DNA of 14,986 bases from an uncultured Eubacteriales bacterium (GCA_900321945.1 ONXY01000003.1:1-14986), one strand, 5' to 3'. Positions 7,447 through 14,444 are shown, counted from the first letter of the stretch. Notes: a model not told the origin generated them from the letters alone. Translations and numbers: made by a program.

Positions 7447-8700
7447 ATGAAGAAACTGACTGCTCTGCTGCTCTGCGCCGTCATGGTTCTGGGCTGCGTT
7501 TCCTTCGCTTCCGCGGAGGACGTGGTTCTGGACGTGATCATCGCGCAGTACGGTCCCAACACCAACGAGTGGTTCCTGGGCTCCGGAATGGACGGCTCCA
7601 ACTTCGTCGCGAAGTTTGAGGAAGCGAACCCCGGCATCAAGCTGAACCTGGAAGTCGTGTCCTGGAACGATCTGTACACCGTGGTGTCCACCCGCATTGA
7701 GAACAACAACGCGCCGGACATCCTGAACATCGACGTGTTCGCGGACTACGCCAATGAAGGCCTGCTGCTGCCGGTCAGCGATTACTGCCCGGAAGAGCTG
7801 TTCGGAGATTTCTTCCCCTCCTTCATCGAGCAGAGCGTGATCGACGGAACCTGCTGGGCCGTGCCGGACCTGGCCTCCGCCCGCGCGATGTTCGTCAACG
7901 CCGATCTGCTGGCTGAGGCCGGCGTGGAAATCCCCACCACATGGGCCGAGCTGGAGGACGCCTCCCAGGCCATCATCGACGCCTTCGGCGGCGAAGTGTA
8001 TCCCTGGGGCGTCGACATGACCACCGACGAAGGCCAGGCCGCCTTCGCGTACTACACCTGGGGCAACGGCGGCGGATTCGTGGATGAGAACGGCGAGTGG
8101 GCGCTGAACAGCGACGCGAACGTGGAAGCGATCAGCTACGCGGTCGGCCTGGTCCAGAAGGGCTACACGAACCCCAACCCCGCCACCCAGACCCGCTACG
8201 ATCTGCAGGACATGTTCGGCGCGGGCAAGCTGGCCATGATCATCGGCCCGAACCAGATTCCGACCTACGTCGCGGACAAGGGCTATAATGTGAACTACGT
8301 CACCGCCAACATCCCCGCGAACGGGGGCAAGACCTCCAGTTCCGTGGGCGTCATGGACCGGATCATGGCCTTCCGGGACGACAGCGCCGACCAGGCGGCC
8401 CGGAACGAAGCCATCGGCAAGTTCCTGAGCTTCTTCTACGATCCCGCCAACTACGTGGGCTGGGTCTCCATGGAAGGCTTCCTGCCGGCCGTCAATTCCG
8501 CCGTGGGCGCTCTGGTGGAGGCGGATCCGTCCTTCGAAGCCTGGCTGACCGTGCTGGATTCCGCGAAGTTCTATCCCACCACCAAGGCGGAGTGGAACGA
8601 CGTGAAGCAGGGTGTCATCCGGGTGGAGCAGACCGCGCTGACCGGCGGCGACGTGAAGACGCTGCTGGACGAGCTGCAGGCTGAGATCACCGGCAAGTAA
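7447..8700 (+). CDS. Sugar ABC transporter solute-binding protein (family 1)
   Basis: This 417-residue extracellular binding protein captures a sugar for the two downstream permeases. Residues 1-23 are a signal peptide (MKKLTALLLCAVMVLGCVSF then ASA-ED). It can be read as type I cleavage after ASA or as a lipoprotein with lipobox VLGC at Cys17, so the anchoring is uncertain. The mature part has the typical family pattern: KFEEANPGIKLNLEVVSWND, then APDILNIDVF, GTCWAVPDLASARAMFVNAD and PTTWAELEDA. The Trp/Tyr-rich segment near YYTWGNGGGFVDENGEW is likely at the ligand site. The start at 7447 follows AAGGAGG; upstream in-frame codons (MPKKIRRIP) are rejected because they lie in the RBS region. 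Codon use is strongly biased to GGC/AAC/CTG, suggesting high expression. The ligand is unknown; the kinase in the operon hints at an N-acetylhexosamine-containing sugar. Confidence 0.93.
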   Translation: MKKLTALLLCAVMVLGCVSFASAEDVVLDVIIAQYGPNTNEWFLGSGMDGSNFVAKFEEANPGIKLNLEVVSWNDLYTVVSTRIENNNAPDILNIDVFADYANEGLLLPVSDYCPEELFGDFFPSFIEQSVIDGTCWAVPDLASARAMFVNADLLAEAGVEIPTTWAELEDASQAIIDAFGGEVYPWGVDMTTDEGQAAFAYYTWGNGGGFVDENGEWALNSDANVEAISYAVGLVQKGYTNPNPATQTRYDLQDMFGAGKLAMIIGPNQIPTYVADKGYNVNYVTANIPANGGKTSSSVGVMDRIMAFRDDSADQAARNEAIGKFLSFFYDPANYVGWVSMEGFLPAVNSAVGALVEADPSFEAWLTVLDSAKFYPTTKAEWNDVKQGVIRVEQTALTGGDVKTLLDELQAEITGK

Positions 8701-8716
8701 ATTCGTTTTCTGTCCC

Positions 8717-8747
8717 GGGGAGACCGGCTTCCGGTCTCCCCTTTTTT
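8717..8747 (+). terminator. Intra-operon terminator/attenuator stem-loop
   Basis: A perfect 11-bp stem (GGGGAGACCGG at 8717-8727 with CCGGTCTCCCC at 8731-8741, loop CTT) is followed by six T. It sits between the binding protein and the first permease. Partial termination or 3'-end protection here is the usual way such operons make more binding protein than permease. Confidence 0.9.
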
Positions 8748-8764
8748 CAGAAGCTTTTCCGCAA

Positions 8765-8776
8765 GGAGGTTCCTCC
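8765..8776 (+). promoter_or_regulatory. Self-complementary RBS of permease 1
   Basis: The SD GGAGG (8765-8769) is followed after TT by its own complement CCTCC (8772-8776). A 4-bp hairpin with loop GTTC could partly hide the SD ahead of the GTG start at 8779. Confidence 0.4.
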
Positions 8777-8778
8777 CC

Positions 8779-9669
8779 GTGAATCACATTTTCATCCGCC
8801 ATAAATGGGAGCCGTACGTCTGGATCCTTCCCAGCGTGCTGCTGATGCTGATCTTTGTGCTGTTTCCCATCGGCATCGTGTTCCGCCTTGCCTTCAGCGA
8901 AATCAGCCGGGCCGGGGTGGTGGGAGGGTTCAACGGGCTGGAGAACTTCAGCGCGGCGGTGTCCTCGCCGGTTTTCCCCCGGGTGATGCTGAACACGCTG
9001 ATCTGGGTGGCGTCGGTGGTGGGTCTGTCCACGGTGATCGGGTTCGTCTGCGCGATGGTGCTGAACCAGCCCTTCCACGGCCGGAAGATCGCCCGGTCCA
9101 TCATGGTTTTTCCCTGGGCGGCCTCGCTGGTCATCCAGGCCTCCGTCTGGAACTACATCATCAAGCTGGAATACGGAAACCTGAACAATATCCTGCTGAA
9201 CCTGGGCGTGATCACGCAGGCGGTCAACTGGCGGGCCTCCTGGCAGATTGAGTTCGTCTGGGAATGCGCGGTGGGCATTATCGTGACCATTCCGTTCGTG
9301 ACCTTCACGGTGCTGTCGGGGCTTCAGAGCATCGACGCGGCCTATTACGAGGCGGCGAAGGTGGACGGGGCCGGATTCCTGCAGAAGCTTTTCCGGATCA
9401 CGATCCCGCTCGTCCGGCCGTCCCTGACGGTCAGCACCGTGCTGAACATCATCTACGTCTTCAATTCCTTTCCGATCATCTACACCATTACCAAAGGCGC
9501 GCCGGCCAACAAGACGGACACCATGGTCACCTGGCTGTACATGCTGGCCTTCTACGACCAGCGGAAGGGCCCGGCCACCGCGCTGAGCGTGATCGGATTC
9601 CTGATCCTGGCCGCGGCGTCCGGACTGTACATGATGATCACGATGCGGGGGGAGGAGGACGCGAAATGA
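8779..9669 (+). CDS. Sugar ABC transporter permease, MalF/UgpA type
   Basis: This 296-residue inner-membrane subunit forms half of the transport channel. Hydrophobic segments lie near residues 13-36, 72-95, 105-125, 160-182, 215-237 and 268-287, matching the six-helix MalF/UgpA core. The EAA loop that docks to the ATPase is clear: YYEAAKVDGAGFLQKLFRIT at 189-208, continuing IPLVRP. Length is normal. The GTG start at 8779 has AAGGAGG 9 nt upstream. The stop overlaps the ATG of the next permease by 4 nt (ATGA), indicating coupled translation and a heterodimer. No ATPase gene lies nearby, so a shared MsmX/UgpC-type ATPase is likely used. Confidence 0.95.
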   Translation: MNHIFIRHKWEPYVWILPSVLLMLIFVLFPIGIVFRLAFSEISRAGVVGGFNGLENFSAAVSSPVFPRVMLNTLIWVASVVGLSTVIGFVCAMVLNQPFHGRKIARSIMVFPWAASLVIQASVWNYIIKLEYGNLNNILLNLGVITQAVNWRASWQIEFVWECAVGIIVTIPFVTFTVLSGLQSIDAAYYEAAKVDGAGFLQKLFRITIPLVRPSLTVSTVLNIIYVFNSFPIIYTITKGAPANKTDTMVTWLYMLAFYDQRKGPATALSVIGFLILAAASGLYMMITMRGEEDAK

Positions 9670-11210
9670 AAAAGCGCACCGCCCTGCTTACGGCCGCGCT
9701 GTGCCTCGCGCTGACGCTGGCCGCGCTGGCGCTTCCGCTGGTGTCCTTCACCTCCGCTCTGGAGACGAAACGCTCCCCCAACACCTTCGTCGGGGACGAG
9801 AAATACCTGGCGGCCCGGCAGGCCATGGAGGAGAAGCAGCGGGAATACGCCGGCGCGGGGATCGTCACGGAGATTTCCGAAGAGGTGATCGAGCGGCAGA
9901 ACAGCAAGGGAGAGACCACCTCCCTGGTGATTTTCCGGCTTTCCAGCGAGAGCGTCCGGACGGGCTTCCGGCTGCTCCGGGCGGGCCTGAGCGTGTCCGG
10001 GGCGCTGACGGCGCTGCTGGTCTGCGCGGGTCTGTGCGTTCTGTGCGGGCTTCTCGGAATCCTCGCGCCCGGGAAGGAAAAGGCGTTCTTTTCCGCGGGA
10101 GTGGTCTTCGCGCTGGCGGTTCCCCTGCTGACGGCGGCCGCCGCCATGCTTCTGAATCTGGATCTTTCCCGGCGGGTCGCGCTGCTGCTGAACGGGAACT
10201 ATCCGGGGGACGCCTCCGCGTACACCGCGGCGCTGGACCGGTTCCTGTATGACGGACAGGCGGGGGACCGGCTCGAAACGATGCTGGCAACCCTGCAGTG
10301 CCGGCTTTCGCCCGTCTGGTGGACCGTTCTGGTCCCCGCCTTCGGCCTGCTGACCGCGTCGCTGTCGCTCCGGAGCAGAAACACGGGCCATGCTCTGGGC
10401 CGGGTGGCGCTCTACGCCGTCGTGATTCTGTTCAGCCTTTTCATCCTGTATCCGTTCTTCGTCATGTTCGTGACCGCGTTCCGCAGCAACGCGGAGACCA
10501 CGGACATGTATTTCCTGCATATTCTGCCGGAAAGATGGATGTGGGGCAACCTGGGGGAGACGCTGAACCGGGGCGTCCTGCGGTACCTGGGCAACAGCCT
10601 GCTGATCTCCTTCGGCGCCACGGCGGTGGCGATGCTCTGCGGGATTCCCGCCGCCTACGCGATGGCGCGGATGAATTTCCGGGGCAGGAAGGCCTACCTG
10701 GGCTTTGTGATCATGAGCCAGATGTTCGCCCCGGTGGTTCTGCTGGTGGGCATTTCCCGCCTGATGAACACCCTGCGGCTGAACGATACCCTGACCGGAC
10801 TGATGTTCATCAACGCCGCCTTCAATCAGGCCTTCGCCATCTGGCTGCTGCGGGGCACCTTCGTCTCCATCTCCCCGGAGATGGAGCAGGCATCCTGCAT
10901 CGACGGGTGCAATACGGTGCAGGCGCTGATCCGGATTCTGCTGCCCATGGCGGCGCCGGGAATCGTGACGACGCTGATCTTTGTGTTCATCAATTCCTGG
11001 AACGAGTATACGATTTCCACCGTTCTGATCTCCACTCAGACCAACCGGCCCATTACGGTCGGCATCACCCAGTTCTCCTCCTTCAACATGATCGAGTGGC
11101 AGTATCTGTTCGCCGCCGCGCTGATGGCGACGGTGCCGGTGGTGATCCTCTTTATGTGCATTGAAAAGCATCTGGCGGAGGGACTGACCGCCGGAGGCGT
11201 GAAGGGATAG
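9666..11210 (+). CDS. Sugar ABC permease, MalG type, with ~240-residue N-terminal membrane extension
   Basis: At 514 residues this protein is nearly twice the usual length (about 275-300) of a MalG/CUT1 permease. The core runs from about residue 245 to the end, with hydrophobic segments near 247-271, 309-332, 345-365, 377-396, 430-446 and 478-499, and EAA loop EMEQASCIDGCNTVQALIRI at 405-424 (Ser and Cys replace usual small residues). The preceding extension has four probable membrane segments (about 5-28, 105-133, 141-164, 218-234). They enclose two likely extracytoplasmic stretches: 30-100, charged and carrying SEEVIERQNSKGETTSLVIF, and 166-216. I do not recognise the extension. The ATG at 9666 overlaps the stop of permease 1. 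A later start at the core is unlikely because the whole segment stays open, hydrophobic and codon-typical, with no internal SD noted. Confidence 0.92.
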   Translation: MKKRTALLTAALCLALTLAALALPLVSFTSALETKRSPNTFVGDEKYLAARQAMEEKQREYAGAGIVTEISEEVIERQNSKGETTSLVIFRLSSESVRTGFRLLRAGLSVSGALTALLVCAGLCVLCGLLGILAPGKEKAFFSAGVVFALAVPLLTAAAAMLLNLDLSRRVALLLNGNYPGDASAYTAALDRFLYDGQAGDRLETMLATLQCRLSPVWWTVLVPAFGLLTASLSLRSRNTGHALGRVALYAVVILFSLFILYPFFVMFVTAFRSNAETTDMYFLHILPERWMWGNLGETLNRGVLRYLGNSLLISFGATAVAMLCGIPAAYAMARMNFRGRKAYLGFVIMSQMFAPVVLLVGISRLMNTLRLNDTLTGLMFINAAFNQAFAIWLLRGTFVSISPEMEQASCIDGCNTVQALIRILLPMAAPGIVTTLIFVFINSWNEYTISTVLISTQTNRPITVGITQFSSFNMIEWQYLFAAALMATVPVVILFMCIEKHLAEGLTAGGVKG

Positions 11211-11226
11211 GACGGGAGGCCGGAAC

Positions 11227-12312
11227 ATGGAGGAATCGGTTCTGCGGGCGGCGCGCGCCTTCGCGCTGCCGGAGGGCGCGCTGACGCTGAAGCCCTTCGG
11301 AAACGGGCATATCAACCGGACGTACGAGATTACGGCGGAGGGAAGCCCGGGAAGGTATATTCTGCAGCGGATCAACCAGTATGTTTTTCATCATCCGGAC
11401 CAGGTTCAGGAGAACATTCTGGCGGTCACGTCCCATCTGCGGGAGAAAATCCTGCGGGAGGGAGGAGATCCGGAGAGGGGAACCCTGCGGGTGATCCCGG
11501 CCGCGGACGGGAAACCGTATTATCTGGACGCGGAAGGAAACTGGTGGCGGGTTTTTCCCTTCGTGGAGGGAACCTGCAGCCGGGATCTGCCGGACACGCC
11601 GGAGCTTTTTGAGGAGTGCGGAAGGGCTTTCGGCCTGTTCCAGCGCCGGCTGGAGGATTTTCCGGCCGCCAGCCTGCACGAGACCATTCCGCATTTTCAC
11701 GACACGCCCCGGCGCCTGGAGCACCTGGAGGAAGCGGCCCGGAAGGACGTCATGGGGCGGCTTTCCGAAGCGAGGGAGGAACTGGATTTCTGCCTGCGCC
11801 GGGCGGAATGGACCGGGAAGCTGACGGACGGGCTGCGGGAGGGACGCCTGCCTCTCCGGGTCACCCACAACGACACGAAGCTGAACAACGTGCTTCTGGA
11901 TCAGGCGACGGGCGAGGCGGTCTGCGTGGTGGATCTGGACACGGTGATGCCGGGCCTCATGGCCTACGATTACGGCGAAGCCATCCGGACCGGGGCGAGC
12001 ACCGCGCCGGAGGACGAGCCGGATCTGCGGAAGATCGGGCTTTCCCTGCCTCTGGTCCGGGCTTATACGCGGGGCTTTCTCGGGGAGCTCGGGAGCGTCG
12101 TCTCGGAGGAGGAAAAAAAATCCCTGCCCTGGGGGGCGAGGATGATGACGCTGGAGAACGGCATGCGGTTCCTGACGGACTACCTGGAGGGCGATCCCTA
12201 TTTCGCGGTGCACCGTCCCCGTCACAACCTGGAACGGGCCCGGGCGCAGCTGACCCTTCTCGGAAAGATGGAGGAACACTGGGAGGAGATGCTGGCGGCC
12301 CTGGAAACGTGA
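11227..12312 (+). CDS. NahK-like sugar 1-kinase (APH-fold phosphotransferase)
   Basis: This 361-residue cytoplasmic kinase has the aminoglycoside-phosphotransferase fold. N-lobe FGNGHINRTYEI at 24-35 is followed by RYILQRINQYVFHHPDQV, the hallmark of the N-acetylhexosamine 1-kinase (NahK/LnpB) group as I recall it. Brenner motif HNDTKLNN at 214-221 holds the catalytic Asp216, and VVDLDTVMPG at 234-243 supplies the metal-binding Asp. Length fits NahK (about 359 residues). It lies 16 nt after the permease with GGGAGG 7 nt before the ATG, so it is the last gene of the operon. It would phosphorylate a hexosamine released from the imported sugar at C1. No lacto-N-biose/galacto-N-biose phosphorylase is visible. 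The exact substrate is uncertain; related kinases of this family act on other sugars or amino alcohols. Confidence 0.85.
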   Translation: MEESVLRAARAFALPEGALTLKPFGNGHINRTYEITAEGSPGRYILQRINQYVFHHPDQVQENILAVTSHLREKILREGGDPERGTLRVIPAADGKPYYLDAEGNWWRVFPFVEGTCSRDLPDTPELFEECGRAFGLFQRRLEDFPAASLHETIPHFHDTPRRLEHLEEAARKDVMGRLSEAREELDFCLRRAEWTGKLTDGLREGRLPLRVTHNDTKLNNVLLDQATGEAVCVVDLDTVMPGLMAYDYGEAIRTGASTAPEDEPDLRKIGLSLPLVRAYTRGFLGELGSVVSEEEKKSLPWGARMMTLENGMRFLTDYLEGDPYFAVHRPRHNLERARAQLTLLGKMEEHWEEMLAALET

Positions 12313-12330
12313 AACGTCCCGGAACTGAAA

Positions 12331-12365
12331 AACGGCCCCCTTCGACGTGAAGGGGACCGTTTTTT
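12331..12365. terminator. Bidirectional terminator between convergent genes
   Basis: AACGG-C-CCCCTTC (12331-12343) pairs with GAAGGGG-A-CCGTT (12349-12361) with one C/A mismatch and loop GACGT. T-runs follow on the plus strand, and an A-run before the left arm gives T on the minus strand. It ends the sugar operon and the convergent DUF368 operon. Confidence 0.9.
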
Positions 12366-12380
12366 ATTGCGCGCCGGGCG

Positions 12381-13253
12381 TCAGGATTTCGCCGGTTCGG
12401 GATCGCCGCCCAGCTTCATGGCGCAGAAGACGCCGAGGGCCAGGGCCGCCGCGGAGGCGAGGCCGATCCAGAGGCTGAAGCCGGCGTAGATATCCCTGTT
12501 CATCAGAATCACCACGGGAGAGGCGGCGACCATGCCCAGAATGGCGCAGTAGGTCCGTCCCTTCCATTTTTTCATCAGGAACTCAATCAGCTTCGCGATG
12601 CCGAAGATGCCGAAGACGATGCCGAGCCCGAAGGGAAGCAGAATCCCCGCGTTATGCAGAACCGCGGACCAGTCCCCGCCGGTGAGCCCTTTCAGCAGGC
12701 CCGGAATCGCCCCGGTGACGATGGGCTCGTAATACCCCAGAGTCTTCAGCATCATGGAGCCGGAAACGCCGGGAATGACCATGGCCGCGGACGCGATCGT
12801 GCCCAGCAGGAAAAGCTTCACGATCTCGAACACGCCGAGATGAATCTCCGTGGTGTTCTCCGCCTCCACGATCTTCAGCCCCACCACCAGGGCGAAAAGA
12901 AGAACGAAGGCCAGAACGCCCTGCCAGCCGACCGCCTCGCCCTTCATCTCCTTCAGGATGAAGGGAAGGGAGCCCAGAATCAGGCCGATGAACAGGAAGT
13001 TCGTCGGCAGGGGGAACTTTTCAAACGCGGCCTTCAGCGCCACGGCCCCCAGCAGAATGGCGGCCACCATGCCCACGACGTAGGGCAGCAGAACGGTCAC
13101 GCATTTTCTGAATTCCTTAAAAAGATGGTTGATGGACCAGATCAGCTTGTCGTAGATTCCCATGGAAACCATCATGGTCCCGCCGGAAACGCCGGGAATC
13201 ACGTTCGCCAGACCGATCACCATGCCGCGCAGCACGTCCAGAAACCATTTCAT
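12381..13253 (-). CDS. DUF368 polyprenyl-phosphate transporter (PopT family)
   Basis: This 290-residue polytopic membrane protein belongs to DUF368. Members (PopT) were recently shown to flip undecaprenyl phosphate across the membrane to recycle the lipid carrier for cell-wall synthesis. The diagnostic motif NVIPGVSGGTMM at 17-28 recurs as MVIPGVSGSMML at 158-169, the internal repeat expected for an inverted-topology transporter. Roughly eight hydrophobic segments are visible (for example 52-75, 83-101, 110-128, 142-160, 203-222, 236-251, 259-279). Length is standard. The ATG lies 3 nt after the stop of the upstream small gene. Its SD (GGAGG, 10 nt away) is inside that gene, so the two are co-transcribed and probably coupled. 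Confidence 0.93.
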   Translation of the reverse strand: MKWFLDVLRGMVIGLANVIPGVSGGTMMVSMGIYDKLIWSINHLFKEFRKCVTVLLPYVVGMVAAILLGAVALKAAFEKFPLPTNFLFIGLILGSLPFILKEMKGEAVGWQGVLAFVLLFALVVGLKIVEAENTTEIHLGVFEIVKLFLLGTIASAAMVIPGVSGSMMLKTLGYYEPIVTGAIPGLLKGLTGGDWSAVLHNAGILLPFGLGIVFGIFGIAKLIEFLMKKWKGRTYCAILGMVAASPVVILMNRDIYAGFSLWIGLASAAALALGVFCAMKLGGDPEPAKS

Positions 13254-13256
13254 CGC

Positions 13257-13532
13257 TCAGTATCCTCCGTATCTTTCAATCCAGTCCGCGTCCTCCGCGT
13301 CCCGGGAATCGCCGCCGCCGTCCTCCGGAGCGGCAAAAAGCTCCCGGAAGCGCTCCGGGGAGAAACGCGCGTCCGCGGCCAGCGCGGCGACCCGGTCCCG
13401 GGGCACCACGGTGTCCGTTCCGAGACAGTCGGCGCAGCGGTACCCGCATTCCGGGCAGACGCAGCCCAGCGCGGCGCTCTCCGCCTGAACCATCCAGACC
13501 TCCGGACCGCATACCTTGCAGCTGCAGCGCAT
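13257..13532 (-). CDS. Small 8-cysteine, zinc-ribbon-like protein of unknown function
   Basis: This is a 91-residue protein starting MRCSCKVCG. Cysteines at 3, 5, 8, 24, 26, 29, 33 and 36 form CxCxxC, then CxCxxC and CxxC, enough for two four-Cys metal sites (inferred zinc). The rest (DRVAALAADARFSPERFREL, then an acidic Gly/Asp/Glu tail ending IERYGGY) has no recognised domain. I chose 13532 because GGAGG lies 8 nt before it. The ATG at 13538 is only 2 nt from the SD, and a longer frame back to 13631 would begin upstream of the predicted transcription start near 13554. It is the first gene of the DUF368 operon. It could be a DNA/RNA-binding ribbon or a redox/metal protein; no function is claimed. 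Confidence 0.8.
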   Translation of the reverse strand: MRCSCKVCGPEVWMVQAESAALGCVCPECGYRCADCLGTDTVVPRDRVAALAADARFSPERFRELFAAPEDGGGDSRDAEDADWIERYGGY

Positions 13533-13560
13533 CGTCATCCCCTCCAAAAACACGAAACGC

Positions 13561-13589
13561 ATTATAGCAAACCCGGGAGGATTCTTCAA
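13561..13589 (-). promoter_or_regulatory. Sigma-A promoter of the Cys-rich/DUF368 operon
   Basis: On the minus strand TTGAAG (13589-13584) and a consensus TATAAT (13566-13561) are separated by 17 nt. Transcription would start near 13554, giving a short leader that contains the GGAGG of the small gene and fixes its start. Confidence 0.88.
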
Positions 13590-13630
13590 GAGGGAGGAAG
13601 GGAGAACCGGGGATCCGGGCCGATCTGGCA

Positions 13631-13643
13631 AAAACCGAACAAT
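13631..13643 (+). promoter_or_regulatory. PurBox (PurR operator), exact consensus match
   Basis: AAAACCGAACAAT fits all 13 positions of the B. subtilis PurBox consensus AWWWCCGAACWWT. It lies about 110 bp upstream of the predicted xpt start. PurR represses purine synthesis and salvage genes, including xpt, in Bacillus, with release by PRPP. It also lies roughly 80 bp upstream of the divergent promoter. Confidence 0.75.
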
Positions 13644-13672
13644 AAAACGACAGGAACCGCCGAAATGCCCGG

Positions 13673-13729
13673 AAAACCCGAATTGTTAATACTTTCGACA
13701 TTAAATCAGGGTTGTATTATTCGGGTTTT
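13673..13729. promoter_or_regulatory. 11-bp inverted repeat of PurBox-like half-sites over the xpt promoter
   Basis: AAAACCCGAAT (13673-13683) is repeated in perfect inverted orientation as ATTCGGGTTTT (13719-13729), 35 bp apart. Each contains the CCGAA core; against the 13-bp PurBox the right copy has 2 mismatches and the left 3. The right arm lies between the -35 and -10 boxes of xpt, a repressing position. Spacing differs from the 16-17 bp of Bacillus operators. Confidence 0.6.
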
Positions 13730-13740
13730 GAAGGTATAAT
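13712..13740 (+). promoter_or_regulatory. Sigma-A promoter of xpt
   Basis: TTGTAT (13712-13717) and consensus TATAAT (13735-13740) are separated by 17 nt, with transcription predicted near 13747. Confidence 0.85.
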
Positions 13741-13773
13741 GCCCTTATTCCCGCGGGGAACGTACGGATTTCA

Positions 13774-13830
13774 GGCCGGCCGCTCCCTGTCGGGAATCCA
13801 GAATCGCCAGGACCCATGAACGCCGGAGGA
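13774..13830 (+). promoter_or_regulatory. xpt leader with possible SD-sequestering stem
   Basis: CCGGC (13776-13780) can pair with GCCGG (13822-13826), whose last two bases are the start of the xpt SD GGAGGA (13825-13830). A TCCC/GGGA hairpin (13784-13787 with 13792-13795) lies inside. The conserved loops of the purine riboswitch, often found before xpt, are not seen. Confidence 0.3.
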
Positions 13831-13835
13831 ACGGG

Positions 13836-14414
13836 ATGGAGCAGCTTCGGAAAGCCGTGGAGGAACAGGGAATCGGAATCGGCCGGGATATCGTGAAGGT
13901 GGACATGTTTCTGAACCACAGGATCGATACCGGCCTGCTTTTCGCCATGGGGGAGGCCTGGGCGGAGGAGTTCCGGGCCGACCGGCCGGATCTGGTGCTG
14001 ACGGTGGAGGCCAGCGGGATCGCCATGGCCGTGGCGGCCGCCCACGCGCTGGGGGACATTCCCGTGGTTTTCGCCAAGAAGAGCGCCACGGTGGTCCAGA
14101 ACGACGACATGGTTCAGGCTCCCGTCTATTCCTTCACGCACAAGACCCGGAATATGATCCGCATCGACCGGAGATACCTTCCGGAGGGAAGCCGGGTGCT
14201 GATCATCGACGACTTCCTGGCCGAGGGCGAAGCCGTGAGGGGCATGATGAGCCTGTGCGGGAAGCAGAACGCTCAGGTGGTCGGAATCGGCATCGCGGTG
14301 GAGAAGGGATTCCAGCCCGGCGGCCGCGCGCTGAGAGAGGCCGGGGCGCATCTGAAATCCCTCGTGACCGTGAAGGAGATCCGCGACGGCAGGCTGATCC
14401 TGGAGGACGACTGA
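13836..14414 (+). CDS. xpt: Xanthine phosphoribosyltransferase
   Basis: This 192-residue type I phosphoribosyltransferase converts xanthine and PRPP to XMP in purine salvage. Family marks are KVDMFLNHRID at 21-31, LTVEASGIAMA at 55-65, FAKKSATVVQND at 79-90, and the PRPP-binding loop VLIIDDFLAEGEA at 121-133 with its DD pair. The loop usually reads xxANGxA; here Glu replaces Asn. Length matches Bacillus Xpt (about 194). The ATG follows GGAGGA with a short 5-nt gap. It has its own promoter overlapped by PurBox-like sites, which agrees with purine control. No pbuX-type permease follows; the next gene is a BMP-family binding protein on the same strand. Confidence 0.96.
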   Translation: MEQLRKAVEEQGIGIGRDIVKVDMFLNHRIDTGLLFAMGEAWAEEFRADRPDLVLTVEASGIAMAVAAAHALGDIPVVFAKKSATVVQNDDMVQAPVYSFTHKTRNMIRIDRRYLPEGSRVLIIDDFLAEGEAVRGMMSLCGKQNAQVVGIGIAVEKGFQPGGRALREAGAHLKSLVTVKEIRDGRLILEDD

Positions 14415-14423
14415 GGCGGTTTT

Positions 14424-14444
14424 CCCCGGAAACGGGAACCGGGG
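14424..14444 (+). repeat. Stem-loop after xpt
   Basis: CCCCGG (14424-14429) pairs with CCGGGG (14439-14444) around a 9-nt loop in the xpt to BMP gap. No T-run follows, so read-through into the BMP gene is plausible. I saw no convincing separate promoter in 14445-14519. Confidence 0.4.

Larger units (their letters stand above)
13533..13835. other. Divergent regulatory region between the DUF368 operon and xpt
   Basis: This 303-bp gap holds the minus-strand promoter (13561-13589), PurBox-like sites (13631-13643, 13673-13683, 13719-13729), the xpt promoter (13712-13740) and an xpt leader of about 89 nt. The AT-rich stretch at 13681-13740 stands out from the GC-rich surroundings. No gene is supported inside it. 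Confidence 0.75.

Noticed and set aside
6736..9078. 780-codon minus-strand open frame across hpf and the solute-binding protein gene
   Set aside because: It runs antisense to two clearly recognisable genes and through a terminator and promoter; composition is His/Gly/Gln-rich shadow.
9552..11375. 607-codon minus-strand open frame across the permeases
   Set aside because: Antisense shadow of permease genes with EAA loops; no homology seen.
13533..13631. Longer N-terminus for the Cys-rich protein
   Set aside because: It would begin upstream of the promoter's predicted start, and the SD favours 13532.
13741..13835. Purine riboswitch before xpt
   Set aside because: The conserved three-way-junction and loop sequences were not found; only weak generic hairpins are present.
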